From the NCBI GenBank assembly GCA_963806015.1, contig CAWDWM010000005.1, forward strand, positions 434,001-498,000: a DNA stretch of 64,000 nt, in the 5' to 3' direction. The notes beneath the pieces were generated by a model that did not search any database, was not told where the DNA came from, and was given only the letters and a program-made list of their open reading frames with translations. How positions within the stretch are numbered: the first letter of the stretch is position 1; each line of letters opens with the position of its first letter. Positions 51,068 to 60,061 of the stretch are shown here, piece by piece. Both the position numbers and the translations under genes were made by a program. This stretch comes from JAOPZW01 sp963806015 (GTDB lineage: Bacteria; Actinomycetota; Thermoleophilia; Solirubrobacterales; Solirubrobacteraceae).

Positions 51068-51891
51068 TGGCGTCCGCGACGCTTCAGCGCGCACCCGCGC
51101 TGCCGACCAGGATCCAGGTCGCCCTCGTGGGGCTGCTGCTCGTGCTCGCCGGCGCCGGCTGGGCGGTGACCGGCGATCGCATGAGCGGCATGGACGCCGG
51201 CCCCGGAACCGACCTCGGCGGCCTCGGGTGGTTCCTCGTGGTGTGGGTGACGATGATGGCCGCCATGATGCTGCCGTCCATCGCGCCGATCGTCGTCGCC
51301 CACGCGCGGCTGCAGGAGGCCAGGCACGGACGCGACCGGGCATCCGCGCTCGGCGCCAACGCGTGGTTCGTGGCCGGTTACCTCGTCGCGTGGACGGCCG
51401 CTGGCCTGCTCGGCTACGCGATCTTCGACGGCCTGCGCTCGCTGGATCTCGGCCTGCTCGCCTGGGATGACGCGGGTCGCTACGTCGCCGGCGGCGTCAT
51501 CGCGGGCGCCGGGCTCTACCAGCTGAGCACGCCGAAGGACGCCTGCCTGCGCCACTGCCGCAGCCCGGCGATGCTCGTGCGCCACTGGCACCCGGGTCGC
51601 CTCGGGGCGCTGCGGATGGGCGTCGAGCACGGCGGTGTGTGCATCGGCTGCTGCTGGACGCTGATGGCGGCGCTCTTCGCGCTCGGGGTGATGAGCGTCG
51701 CCTGGATGGCCTTCGTCGCGGCGCTGATCGCCGCCGAGCGCCTGCTGCCCTGGAAGGCGCCCGCCGTGCGCGCGGTCGCGGCCGTGCTCGTGGTGCTCGG
51801 CCTGGCCGTGGCGATCGCGCCTCAGCAGGTCCCGGGCCTGACGATCCCGGCCTCGGACACGGAGATGCCGGCGATGAGCATGGGCGGCTGA
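51067..51891 (+). CDS. DUF2182 integral membrane protein
   Basis: 274 residues, about six to seven helices. The family marks are WVTMMAAMMLPSIAPIVVAH and CIGCCWTLMAALFALGVMSV, with a CxGCCW motif, and a Met-rich end (MPAMSMGG). Several Met and Cys residues suggest metal contact. DUF2182 genes usually sit next to DUF1326 genes; none is present here. ATG 51067 is chosen since it overlaps the leader stop; GTGs at 51061 and 51064 are alternatives. Confidence 0.82.
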   Translation: MASATLQRAPALPTRIQVALVGLLLVLAGAGWAVTGDRMSGMDAGPGTDLGGLGWFLVVWVTMMAAMMLPSIAPIVVAHARLQEARHGRDRASALGANAWFVAGYLVAWTAAGLLGYAIFDGLRSLDLGLLAWDDAGRYVAGGVIAGAGLYQLSTPKDACLRHCRSPAMLVRHWHPGRLGALRMGVEHGGVCIGCCWTLMAALFALGVMSVAWMAFVAALIAAERLLPWKAPAVRAVAAVLVVLGLAVAIAPQQVPGLTIPASDTEMPAMSMGG

Positions 51892-52245
51892 CAGCGACAT
51901 CGTGCGCCTGCCACCCGCGCGCGGCGCGAGGCGAACGGCAGCCTGAGCACGTGGTACGTCGACATCGAAGGCGAGAAGCTCCTGAAGGGCCTCGCCGAGC
52001 TCCCGCGCGGGCCTGATAGACCCGCGCAGTGGGTGACACGCGCGCCGGCGGGGCCGATGACCGCGCCGGCGTTTGCGTTTGGAAGGGTTGGTGAGGGCCC
52101 GGACCGCCGGCTGCGGGCGGTGAGGCGGATTCGGCGTAACCGTCCCGGCCTGGTGTCGCCATACGACCACTACTAGTCGGGACGCTTGCCTGTCACCCCC
52201 TGGGAGGACGTCGCCTGGGGCCCGCGGCCACGTAGCCTCGCCGGC
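51892..52245. other. 354-bp gap with no supported gene
   Basis: An open frame from about 51943 to TAG 52174-52176 begins plausibly (STWYVDIEGEKLLKGLAEL) but turns Arg/Pro-rich and matches nothing I know; it may be a small remnant. GCGCCGGCG occurs twice (about 52044-52072) and a T-rich patch follows. No tRNA or strong hairpin seen. Confidence 0.4.
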
Positions 52246-52803
52246 GTGGACTTCAGGGCAATGCGGGAGGAGCTCGGCCTTCGGGCATGGGACGCGAACG
52301 CGATCGCTGCGGATCGGGGCCTCTGCCTGCGGGCGGCCGGCCCGCCACACGCGGGCTACCAGTTGATGGACAGCGACGGTGCCCGCTTCGCGTGGCTCGA
52401 TCACCCCGGTTCCGCCGGCTTTGCCCCGGCGGCACTCACGGCCGCAAGCGCCCTCGCGATCGGGCGCGAGCGCCGCGGATCGCGGCGGCTCTTGGTCGTC
52501 GATCAGAGCAGCCGCGCGCCGTTGTGCACGATCGTCCCCCACCGACTGCGACCCGGCGCGGACCTCGAGCCTGCGCTGGGCCCGCGCCTACGGCTCGTCC
52601 CGGCAATGCTGAGCAGCGATTGGCGGCTGGGCGACGACGCGGGCGCCACAGTGCTGGAGATGGCGCAGGGCAAGGACGACGGCCGGCGTCTGAGCTTCCG
52701 CGGCGACCCTCATCGCGCACCGGACGTCATCGTCCTGCTCGCCACCGCCTTCCATGTGCTGATGAGCGCCTCGCTTCTGGGAGGAGGCGGAGGCGGCCCC
52801 TAG
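52246..52803 (+). CDS. Hypothetical protein (scramblase/LURP-like strands)
   Basis: 185 residues from GTG 52246; TTG 52186 would add 20 residues and ATG 52261 remove five. The body alternates short strands (LCLRAAGPPHAGYQLMDSDG, RFAWLDHPGS, RRLLVVDQSS, LCTIVPHR) and ends with a helix DVIVLLATAFHVLMSASLL, which recalls the closing helix of phospholipid-scramblase/LURP-type folds. Function unknown. Its TAG shares the CTAG with the hisC stop on the other strand. Confidence 0.6.
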   Translation: MDFRAMREELGLRAWDANAIAADRGLCLRAAGPPHAGYQLMDSDGARFAWLDHPGSAGFAPAALTAASALAIGRERRGSRRLLVVDQSSRAPLCTIVPHRLRPGADLEPALGPRLRLVPAMLSSDWRLGDDAGATVLEMAQGKDDGRRLSFRGDPHRAPDVIVLLATAFHVLMSASLLGGGGGGP

Positions 52804-53897
52804 AGCAGGGCGCCCAGCTCGCGCAGGAAGCGCGCGTTCTGCGCCGGGGTGCCGTAGGTCACGCGCAGCGCGCCGGCGCGCCCGAGGGCGTTGCCCGCGC
52901 GCACGAGCACGCCGCGCTCGCCGAGCCCGCGGACCACGCGGGCCTCGACCTCACCGGGTTCCTCGCCATCGGCCACCGGGAGGTGAAACCAGGAGAAGTT
53001 GGCCTGCGACTCGGCGGGCTCGATGCCCAGCTCGCGCAGGCCGTCCTCGAGCTCGAGGCGGGCGACGATCGTGCGCTCCACGCGCGAGTTGACCTCGTCC
53101 TGGTGGCGCAGCGCCTCGATCGCCGCGGCCTGGGCCGCCGCGTTGCAGAAGAAGGGCTGGCGCACCTGGTTGACGGCGGTGACGAAGTCATCCGAGCCGC
53201 ACAGCGCGAAGCCGACGCGCAGCCCGCACAGCCCGTAGACCTTCGAGAACGTCCGCAGCAGGACGAGATTGGAGTGGCGCTTGATGAGGTCGAGCGTCGT
53301 GTCGGGATCGTCGAGCGTGTTGAACTCGCAGTAGGCCTCGTCGAGGATCACGCAGACGTGGCGCGGGACGCGCGCGACGAAGGCGGCGATGGCGTCGGCG
53401 GGCAGCGCGGTCGACGTCGGGTTGTTGGGATTGCAGACGATGACCAGGCGCGTGGCGGCCGTGATCTCCTGCGCCATCGCGTCGAGGTCGTGCTCGTCGC
53501 GGTCGTTGAGGGCGACCGTGATCGCCGTCGCGCCCGAGGCCGCGGTGAGGTGTGGGTAGATGCTGAACGATGGCCACGCGTAGACCAGCTCCGCGCCGGG
53601 CTCGAGCAGCGCCTCGCCCGCCGCGAGCAGGATGTCGCACGACCCGTTGCCGATCGCGATGTGCCCGGCCCCCACCCCGTAGCGGTCGCTCAGCGCGCGG
53701 CGCAGCTCGGAGTTGGTCGGATCCGGATAGCGGTTGAGCCCGCCCAGCACCGCGCTGATCGCCTCGATGACCGCGGGGATCGGCGGGTAGGGCGACTCGT
53801 TGGAGGCCAGCAGCGCGACGTCCTCGGGCAGCGCATAGGCGCTCGCGGCCGGGTAGACGGGGATGCGCCGCACGCGCTCTGAGAACTCCAGGGCCAT
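52800..53897 (-). CDS. hisC: Histidinol-phosphate / aromatic aminotransferase
   Basis: 365 residues. Fold-type I aminotransferase with ALLASNESPYPPIPAV, GNGSCDILL, AWPSFSIYP, CNPNNPTSTALP, DEAYCEF and PLP lysine K219 (LRTFSKVYGLCGLRVGFA). The HisC family includes enzymes acting on histidinol phosphate, phenylpyruvate or prephenate. It lies 4 bases after the chorismate mutase gene, with no other his gene nearby, so an aromatic role is likely, though a histidine role is not excluded. Confidence 0.88.
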   Translation of the reverse strand: MALEFSERVRRIPVYPAASAYALPEDVALLASNESPYPPIPAVIEAISAVLGGLNRYPDPTNSELRRALSDRYGVGAGHIAIGNGSCDILLAAGEALLEPGAELVYAWPSFSIYPHLTAASGATAITVALNDRDEHDLDAMAQEITAATRLVIVCNPNNPTSTALPADAIAAFVARVPRHVCVILDEAYCEFNTLDDPDTTLDLIKRHSNLVLLRTFSKVYGLCGLRVGFALCGSDDFVTAVNQVRQPFFCNAAAQAAAIEALRHQDEVNSRVERTIVARLELEDGLRELGIEPAESQANFSWFHLPVADGEEPGEVEARVVRGLGERGVLVRAGNALGRAGALRVTYGTPAQNARFLRELGALL

Positions 53898-53901
53898 CGG
53901 C

Positions 53902-54267
53902 CTATTGTGCCGACTCGAGGTCGGTGCGCAGTCCGCGCGCCCCGCCGAGGTAGACGTGCTCGGCCGTATGGCCCTCGTCGGCGTAGTAGTGGATGAGCAC
54001 GCGGATGACCCGGCCCAGCGCACCGGGCACGGGCACCTCGCGGGCGCACAAGAGCGGCACGCGATCGAAGCCCAGGCCACGCGCGGCGACCGCCGGGAAC
54101 TCGGCGTTGAGGTCGTCGGTCAGCGTGAAGATGCAGCTCACGACGTCGTCGGGCCCGATCTCGTTGCGGGCCATGAGCTCGCGCATGAGCTCCTCGGTGG
54201 CGGCGAGGATGGCGGGCGCTTCATTGGCGTCGACGGTCGTCGCGCCGCGCAGGGCGAAGAGGCGCAT
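53902..54267 (-). CDS. aroH: Chorismate mutase, AroH type
   Basis: 121 residues of the monofunctional AroH (Bacillus) trimer class. The active residues can be placed: R7 in MRLFALRGATT, E77 in REVPVPGALG, R89 in RVIRVLIHYY and Y106 in EHVYLGGARG. It converts chorismate to prephenate, the substrate of TyrA encoded 22 kb away and of the missing prephenate dehydratase. Paired with hisC; in relatives it stands between rluB and tyrA. Confidence 0.93.
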   Translation of the reverse strand: MRLFALRGATTVDANEAPAILAATEELMRELMARNEIGPDDVVSCIFTLTDDLNAEFPAVAARGLGFDRVPLLCAREVPVPGALGRVIRVLIHYYADEGHTAEHVYLGGARGLRTDLESAQ

Positions 54268-54275
54268 CGGGCGCC

Positions 54276-54814
54276 ATGATGCCAGTCATGCGCCGCGCGG
54301 CCGTCCTCCTGCTCGCCGGCCTGGCCGGCTGCGGCGGGGGCGACAAGCTCGGCTCCCCTCCCCCTTCGGCTCCGCGCGAGCTCACCATCACGAGCCCCGA
54401 CTTCGCGGCCAACGGCGCGATTCCCAGGCGCTTCACGTGCGACGGGGACAGGCGCGCCCGGCGCTGCGCTTCGCCGGCGTGCCCGCCGGCGCGGCCGAGC
54501 TGGCCCTCATAGTCGTCGATCCCGACGCGGGCGGCTTCGTGCACTGGACCGCGTACGGCCTGCCGCCGGGGACGCGCGGACTGGGCGCCACCGGGCTGCC
54601 GGCCGGCGCGCGCCAGGGCGAGAACTCGAGCGGCTCCACGGGCTGGACGCCGCCGTGCCCACCGAGCGGCAGCCACCGCTACGAGTTCCGCCTGTACTGG
54701 CTCAAGCGCGCGAGCGGCCTCGATGCCGGCGCCAAGCCCGACGACGTCATCGCCGCCGTGCGGGCGAGCGCGGGCGCCGGCGGGCTGCTCGTGGGCCGCT
54801 ACGGGCGCGGCTGA
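54276..54814 (+). pseudogene. YbhB/YbcL (PEBP-like) lipoprotein with frameshift
   Basis: ATG 54288 gives a lipoprotein signal (AAVLLLAGLAGCGGG) and a normal PEBP start (ITSPDFAANGAIPRRFTCDG). Near 54446-54452 the frame breaks: what should continue as ARPALRFAGVPAG is one base out, and the frame through LALIVVDPDAGGFVHWTAYG to the end (54814) is otherwise clean. One missing C after GGGGAC would restore it. All later motifs are intact, so this is either a very recent mutation or a base error. Confidence 0.82.
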
Positions 54815-55512
54815 GGCTCGCGCGCGGAATCGCGCAGGCGCTGGACCTCGGCGGCGGTGAGCCGGCGGTGGCGCCCGGCGGTCAGGTCACCGAGCCGCAA
54901 CGGCCCGAAGGCGACGCGGCGCAGGTCGATGACGCGATGGCCGACGGCCTCGCACATGCGCCGCACCTGGTGCTTGCGGCCCTCGTGGATCGTCAGCTCG
55001 ATCTCGTGTGCGCTGACCATGCGCGCCTGGGCCGGCGCCGTGCGCCCGTCATCGAGCACGACGCCCTCGCGCAGCGCGCGCAGGGCGCGCTCACTCGGGC
55101 GCCCGTTGACGCGCGCACGGTAGGTGCGCGGCACCTCGAAGCGCGGGTGCGTGAGCGCGTAGGCGAGATCGCCGTCGTTGGTGAGCAGGATCAGGCCCGT
55201 GCTGTCCGCGTCCAGGCGACCGACCGGGTACAGCCGCTGTCCCGTCGGGACGAGGTCCACGACGGTCGGCCGGCCGTGCGTGTCGGCCGCAGTGGAGACC
55301 ACGCCGGCCGGCTTGTGCAGCGCGTAGACGACGCGCGTCCCGGGGCCGCGGACCAGCTCTCCGTCGACGGCGATCGCCTCCTCGCCCGTCACGTCGCGGG
55401 CGGGGTCGGTGATCACCGCGCCGTCGACCGTCACGCGCCCGTCGGCGACGAGCCCCTCGGAGGCGCGGCGCGAGGCGATGCCCGCATGGGCGAGGTGCTT
55501 TCCGAGGCGCAT
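54799..55512 (-). CDS. rluB: 23S rRNA pseudouridine synthase, RluB/RsuA family
   Basis: 237 residues. An S4 RNA-binding domain (RLGKHLAHAGIASRRASEGL) is followed by the catalytic domain with YPVGRLDADSTGLILLTNDG (catalytic Asp), VPRTYRARV and HEGRKHQVRRMCEAVGH. It modifies a uridine in 23S rRNA; the exact site is inferred only. It fits the scpA-scpB-rluB neighbourhood, from which it is now separated by 3.1 kb. Overlaps the frameshifted YbhB gene by 16 bases. Confidence 0.92.
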   Translation of the reverse strand: MRLGKHLAHAGIASRRASEGLVADGRVTVDGAVITDPARDVTGEEAIAVDGELVRGPGTRVVYALHKPAGVVSTAADTHGRPTVVDLVPTGQRLYPVGRLDADSTGLILLTNDGDLAYALTHPRFEVPRTYRARVNGRPSERALRALREGVVLDDGRTAPAQARMVSAHEIELTIHEGRKHQVRRMCEAVGHRVIDLRRVAFGPLRLGDLTAGRHRRLTAAEVQRLRDSAREPQPRP

Positions 55513-55533
55513 GGCGCCCCTGACGCTAGCTCG

Positions 55534-56347
55534 TTACGCGGCGAGCCGATCGACGAGCAGCCCGCGCACGATGCCGACCGCGGCGTCGACCGGGGGCAGC
55601 GCGTGCGTCTCGGCGGCGATCCGCTGGGCGCTGGCGCGATACGCCGGGTCGCCGATGAGCCGGACGACCGCCTCGCGCAGTCGGGCGACCGCCTCCGGGC
55701 CGCGGCCGAGCGCGATCCCCGCGCCCAGCGCGTCGACGCGCTCGGCGTTCCACGGCTGGTCGGCGAACAGCGGGACGACCGCCATCGGCACGCCGCCGGC
55801 CAGGCCCATGGTCACGGTCCCGGAGCCGCCGTGGCACACCATCGCCGCCACGTGGGGCATGAGGTCGGCCTGCGCCACCCAGCGCTCGACGCGCAGCCGC
55901 GACGACCACGGAGGCCACGCGCTCCTCCTTGCCCTGCTGGGAGATGCCGACCGCGACGGAGGGCACGCCGATGACCTCGGCCGCCAGCGGGCCGGCGAAC
56001 TCCGTGATCTCGCTGATGACGAGGTCCGGCCCCCAGGCCCGGCACGCGGCGAGGACGCCGGGGAACGCGGCGCGCGCGTCGATGCGCACGAAGATGTCGC
56101 CGGCGACGCGCCCGTGCTGGCCCGCATCGGAGGGCTGGTCGCGCACCTGCGCGAAGATCGCCGCACGCTCCTGCGCCGGCGGATCGTCGAACGCCCACAG
56201 CGGCAGGCGTTCGGCCCGCACCATCGGGGCCGCCTCGCGGGGCGCCGCGACGAGGACGTCGGCGCCCGCACGCTGGAAGGCGCGGGCGAACGGGATCAGC
56301 GGGCCGAAGTGCCCGGCGCCGGCCTTCGTGGTCATGAGAACGCGCAT
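55534..56347 (-). pseudogene. Decayed MGT/UGT-type glycosyltransferase
   Basis: ATG 56347 starts a normal GT-B N-terminus (RVLMTTKAGAGHFGPLIPFA) that runs to SQQGKEERVASVV. There the sequence jumps, missing about 100 residues, and changes frame near 55895; the C-terminal donor-binding half then reads cleanly (VERWVAQADLMPHVAAMVCH, GGSGTVTMGLAGGVPMAVVP, DQPWNAERV) to TAA 55534. The nucleotide-sugar motif is present but the linker is lost, so no active enzyme is expected. Confidence 0.82.
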
Positions 56348-56423
56348 GAGAGATGAGACGTGGCCCGCCATCGGTGCTTCCTGTGACGTCGCGCACACGG
56401 CGCGCGCCGCTACCGTGTTCGCG

Positions 56424-57401
56424 ATGGACCTCGAGCTGCTCTCCGAGCGCCTGGACGCCGCGGGCGAGCCGCGCTTCCGCGCGGCCCAGGTATGGGCATG
56501 GACGGCGCGCGGCGCGGCCGACTACGAGGCGATGACCGATCTGCCCGTGAGCCTGCGCGCGCGGCTGGCCGGCGAGGTCCCCTTCTCCTCCCTGACCCTC
56601 GAGGACGATGTGCACGCCCGCGACGGCACGGTCAAGGCGCTCTTCCGCACCCACGACGGGCGTCCGGTCGAGGCCGTGCTCATGCGCTACCGAGACCAGC
56701 GCCGGTCGCTGTGCCTGTCCTCGCAGTCGGGCTGCCCGCTGACGTGCAGCTTCTGCGCCACCGGGCAGATGAAGTTCGGGCGCAACCTGACGGCGGGCGA
56801 GATCCTCGACCAGGCGCTGCACTTCCGCCGTACCGACGCGGTCGACCACGCCGTGTTCATGGGCATGGGCGAGCCGATGATGAACCTCGCCAACGTCCTG
56901 GCGGCCTGCGAGCGCCTGCCCGACCTCGGCATCACCCATCGCCGCACGGCGATCTCCACGGTCGGCTGGATCCCGGGCATCGACGCGCTCGCCGCGCAGC
57001 CCATGCCGATCCGACTCGCGCTCTCCGTCCACGCCGCCGACGAGGCGCTGCGCTCGGAGATCATGCCCGTCAACGACCGCTATCCACTGGCCGACGTGCT
57101 CGCCGCCTGCCGGCGCTTCTACGAGGCCAAGCGCCGGATGGTCTTCGTCGAGTACGTCATGCTCGGCGGCGTCAACGACCGCTACGAGCAGGCGGTGGCG
57201 CTGGCCCGCGTCCTCGACCCGCGGATGTTCAAAGTGAACCTCATCCCCTACAACCCGACCGGCATGTACGACGGCTCCAGCCGCGAGGCGATCGCGGCGT
57301 TCAAGGCGGTGCTCGAGGAGCACGGCGTCGGCGCCACCGTGCGCCTCACCCGCGGGCGCGACATCGACGCAGCCTGCGGGCAACTGGCGGCGAAGGCATG
57401 A
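56424..57401 (+). CDS. rlmN: Dual-specificity RNA methyltransferase RlmN
   Basis: 325 residues. Radical-SAM enzyme that makes 2-methyladenosine in 23S rRNA (A2503) and some tRNAs. The cluster motif C104-x3-C108-x2-C111 (SGCPLTCSFCATG), the GMGEPMMNLANV motif and the methyl-carrying cysteine near residue 319 (RDIDAACGQL) are all present. GTG 56415 is an alternative start. Overlaps the hydrolase gene by 4 bases (ATGA). Confidence 0.93.
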   Translation: MDLELLSERLDAAGEPRFRAAQVWAWTARGAADYEAMTDLPVSLRARLAGEVPFSSLTLEDDVHARDGTVKALFRTHDGRPVEAVLMRYRDQRRSLCLSSQSGCPLTCSFCATGQMKFGRNLTAGEILDQALHFRRTDAVDHAVFMGMGEPMMNLANVLAACERLPDLGITHRRTAISTVGWIPGIDALAAQPMPIRLALSVHAADEALRSEIMPVNDRYPLADVLAACRRFYEAKRRMVFVEYVMLGGVNDRYEQAVALARVLDPRMFKVNLIPYNPTGMYDGSSREAIAAFKAVLEEHGVGATVRLTRGRDIDAACGQLAAKA

Positions 57402-58141
57402 AGCTCTGGCGCAGCCGCCGCACGCCGAACGTCGTGTTCATCCACGCGGGCGGCGTCGACGGGCGCATGTGGCACCCGCTGGCCGAGCGCCTCGACGGCC
57501 GGCGTCTGCACCTGCCCGATCTGCGCGGGCACGGGAGCACGCCCCTGCCGCCCGGAGAGTACGCCCACGCCGAGGACCTCCTGCGCATGCTCGACGAACT
57601 GCGCATCCGCCGCGCCACGCTCGTGGGTGCGTCATTCGGCGGCTGGGTCGCGCTCCAGCTGGCGACCAAGGCCCCCGAGCGCGTCAACGGCCTGGCGCTG
57701 CTGGCCTCGACCAGGCTCGACCGAGACGACTCGCAGTGGTCGCCGGAGATCGTCGCCTTCTTCGAGGAGGAGGACGCGCTGGTCGAAGCGGGCGACATCG
57801 ACGGCGCGGTGGCGCTCGGCCTGCGCGCCTGGAAGCCGCGCCCCGACGTGCGCGACCTCGTCGAGCAGATGACGCGCGACGCCTTCGAGCGTCAGCAGGG
57901 CGTCGAGGCAGAGGAGCGGCGGCTGCCGGTCGACCTCGGCGCGATCGCGGTCCCGACCCTCGTGGTCTCCGGCGGGAAGGACCCGATGCCCGACTTCGCC
58001 GTGATCGCCGACGAGCTCGCCGCCGAGATCGCCGACGCGGAGCGCGCGGTCATCGAGGACGCCGGCCACCTCATCGCCCTGGAGCGGCCCGACGCCACGG
58101 CGGAGCTGCTCGAGCCCTGGCTAGAGCGCGTCAGCACGTAG
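57398..58141 (+). CDS. Alpha/beta-hydrolase
   Basis: 247 residues, cytoplasmic. Canonical features: VVFIHAGGVDGRMWH oxyanion region, LPDLRGHGSTPLP, nucleophile GASFGGWVAL, acid in VVSGGKDPMPD and EDAGHLIALERP histidine. Such enzymes hydrolyse esters, epoxides or lactones; substrate unknown. Coupled to rlmN by ATGA. Its 3' end overlaps the convergent phosphoribosyltransferase gene by 21 bases. Confidence 0.85.
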   Translation: MKLWRSRRTPNVVFIHAGGVDGRMWHPLAERLDGRRLHLPDLRGHGSTPLPPGEYAHAEDLLRMLDELRIRRATLVGASFGGWVALQLATKAPERVNGLALLASTRLDRDDSQWSPEIVAFFEEEDALVEAGDIDGAVALGLRAWKPRPDVRDLVEQMTRDAFERQQGVEAEERRLPVDLGAIAVPTLVVSGGKDPMPDFAVIADELAAEIADAERAVIEDAGHLIALERPDATAELLEPWLERVST

Positions 58142-58642
58142 CAGCGCGTGCAGCCGCCCGAGGCCGGCACGCGCCTCGTCGGAGAGGTCGTCGACGACGA
58201 TCGACATCCCCACCAGCGTGGCGCCGGTGCCTTCGATGAGCTGGCGCGCGGCCAGCGCCTGCGCGCCCGTCTCGAACCAGTCGTCGACCAGCACCACCCG
58301 ATCCTCCGAGCCCAGCGCCTCGCGCTGCAGGCGCAGAGCGTGGGTGTGGCCCTGCCAGTCGGGGCCGGTCACGGCCTCCGCGAGGTCGCCGGGAAGCCAG
58401 CCGTCCTCCTTGCGCACCGCCACGAAGCCGGCGCCGGTGTGGGCCGCCATGGCCCCGCCGAGGACGAAACCGCGCGCCTCGAGGCCGGCGACCTTCGTAT
58501 AGCGCTCGCCGCGATAGGGCGCCGCCAGCGCGGCGACCACGCGCGAGAACAGGTCGCGATCGGCGAACGCGCGCCAGATGTCCGAGCGGCCGTCTCCCCC
58601 CTCGCGCATGCGCTCCGCGAGGTCTTCGGCGAGCGTGCGCAT
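58121..58642 (-). CDS. Purine/adenine phosphoribosyltransferase-like protein
   Basis: 173 residues. Type I phosphoribosyltransferase fold with YTKVAGLEARGFVLGGAMAA and the PRPP loop VVLVDDWFETGAQALAAR (DD acidic pair). The EARGF motif is shared with adenine phosphoribosyltransferase (apt), but DDWFETG differs from the usual DDVLATGGT, so substrate choice may differ. A flexible-loop VAVRKEDG is present. It ends the scpB-side cluster on the backbone strand. Confidence 0.75.
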   Translation of the reverse strand: MRTLAEDLAERMREGGDGRSDIWRAFADRDLFSRVVAALAAPYRGERYTKVAGLEARGFVLGGAMAAHTGAGFVAVRKEDGWLPGDLAEAVTGPDWQGHTHALRLQREALGSEDRVVLVDDWFETGAQALAARQLIEGTGATLVGMSIVVDDLSDEARAGLGRLHALLRADAL

Positions 58643-58651
58643 GCGTCGTCC

Positions 58652-59248
58652 TCAGGCGGCGTCGGCGGCCGCGTGCCCGCCGCCCGCGCGCGCCTCGCCG
58701 GCCTTGAGCAGGCGGTCGCGCAGGTCGGCCTCCTCGTCGGGCGTCGGATCCCACACCGACGGGTCCGGGAGGTCGTCGAGCGAGGCGAGGCCGAAGAGCT
58801 TGAGGAACAGCGGCGTCGTGCGGTAGAGCACCGCGCCGAACTGCGAGCGCCCGCCCTCCTCGACGAGGCCGCGCTCGAGCAGGGTCCCCGACGCCGAGTC
58901 GGCGCTGACACCGCGGATGCGGGTGATCTCCGGGCGCGAGACGGGTTGCAGGTAGGCGACGATGGCCAGCGTCTCGGCCTGCGCCGGAGTCAGCGGCGGG
59001 GTCCGCGGCCTGGCCAGCAGGCGCCGCGCCGCGGGCTCGGTCTCGGGCGTGGTGGCCAGCGTGAAGCCGCCCGCGAGCTCGCGCAACACGAGCCCGCGTT
59101 CGCCGGGCGCGTAGGCCGCGCGCAGCTCCTGCAGGGCCTCGACCAGCTCCTCGGAGTCGCATTCGGCCGCCGCGGCCAGATCAGCGGCGCTCACCGGCTC
59201 GCTGGAGAGGAAGAGCAGCGCCTCGAGCGTGCGGGCCAGCGCGCTCAC
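58652..59248 (-). CDS. scpB: Segregation and condensation protein B
   Basis: 198 residues from GTG 59248, overlapping the scpA stop. Two winged-helix units: ALARTLEALLFLSSEPVSAA and the second with LTPAQAETLAIVAYLQPVSR, ITRIRGVSADSASGTLLERG, YRTTPLFLKLFGLASLDDLP. It binds ScpA and SMC for chromosome organisation. Confidence 0.93.
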   Translation of the reverse strand: MSALARTLEALLFLSSEPVSAADLAAAAECDSEELVEALQELRAAYAPGERGLVLRELAGGFTLATTPETEPAARRLLARPRTPPLTPAQAETLAIVAYLQPVSRPEITRIRGVSADSASGTLLERGLVEEGGRSQFGAVLYRTTPLFLKLFGLASLDDLPDPSVWDPTPDEEADLRDRLLKAGEARAGGGHAAADAA

Positions 59249-60015
59249 GACGCCGCCGCCTCGCGTCCGGGGACGTGGGCCATCGTGCTGATCGCGATGT
59301 CGCCGAACGGCTCGTCCTGGCGCCAGGTCGCCTCGCCCTGCTTGTAGAGCTCGAGCAGCGCGAAGAGCGTGACGGCCACCGTCACGCGGTCGGCGCCGCG
59401 CACCGCCTCGTCGAACGAGCACGCCCCGCGGCGCAGCAGCAGGCGCAGGTGGGCGAGCCGCTCGGCCACCGTGACGCGCGGGACGGTGAGGTGGGCAAGG
59501 CTCACCGGCGGCGGCAGGCGCAACAGGGCGCCGATGGCGGCGCCCAGCTGCGCGGGCTCGTAGACGGCGCCCGCATCGTCGTAGGTGACGCGGCGCAACG
59601 CGGGCGGGAGGGGCGCGGCGCGGAAACGATGGCCGTCCTCGTCGGCCAGGCGATCGGCCAGGTGCTCGGCCGCGCGGCGGTAGCGGCGTGCCTCGAGCAT
59701 GCGCGCCAGCAGCTCCTCGGCCGCCTCGCCCGGCTCGAGGTCGAGCAGCTCGTCCTCCTCGCGCGGCAGCATGAGCCGCGACTTGAGCTCCAGGAGGGCC
59801 GCGATGAGCAGCAGGAACTCGGTGGCCGCCTCGAGATCGAGCTCGCCGCGGCCCTCGAGGAAGTCGAGGTAGCTGAGGACCACGTCGGCCAGCTCGACCT
59901 CGAGCAGATCGACCTCCTCGCGCAGGACGAGCGTGAGCAGCAGGTCGAACGGCCCGGAGAAGACCTCGAGGTCGAGCTCGAGGTCGGCAATGAGCGCAGG
60001 CGCCACGCGCGACAC
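59245..60015 (-). CDS. scpA: Segregation and condensation protein A (kleisin)
   Basis: 256 residues from GTG 60015 (GGAAGG 9 bases upstream; GTG 60006 also possible). The N-terminal SMC-binding part shows LEVFSGPFDLLLTLVLREEV and ADVVLSYLDF; the middle is charged; the C-terminal winged helix includes VTVAVTLFALLELYKQGEAT. Bridges SMC heads with ScpB. Start of the scpA-scpB pair; trpS lies upstream beyond an MFS gene. Confidence 0.93.
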   Translation of the reverse strand: MSRVAPALIADLELDLEVFSGPFDLLLTLVLREEVDLLEVELADVVLSYLDFLEGRGELDLEAATEFLLLIAALLELKSRLMLPREEDELLDLEPGEAAEELLARMLEARRYRRAAEHLADRLADEDGHRFRAAPLPPALRRVTYDDAGAVYEPAQLGAAIGALLRLPPPVSLAHLTVPRVTVAERLAHLRLLLRRGACSFDEAVRGADRVTVAVTLFALLELYKQGEATWRQDEPFGDIAISTMAHVPGREAAAS

Positions 60016-60061
60016 CGTAGCGAGCCTTCCGGTCGGCGCCCTCCCGTTGCCGGGCCGCTGC

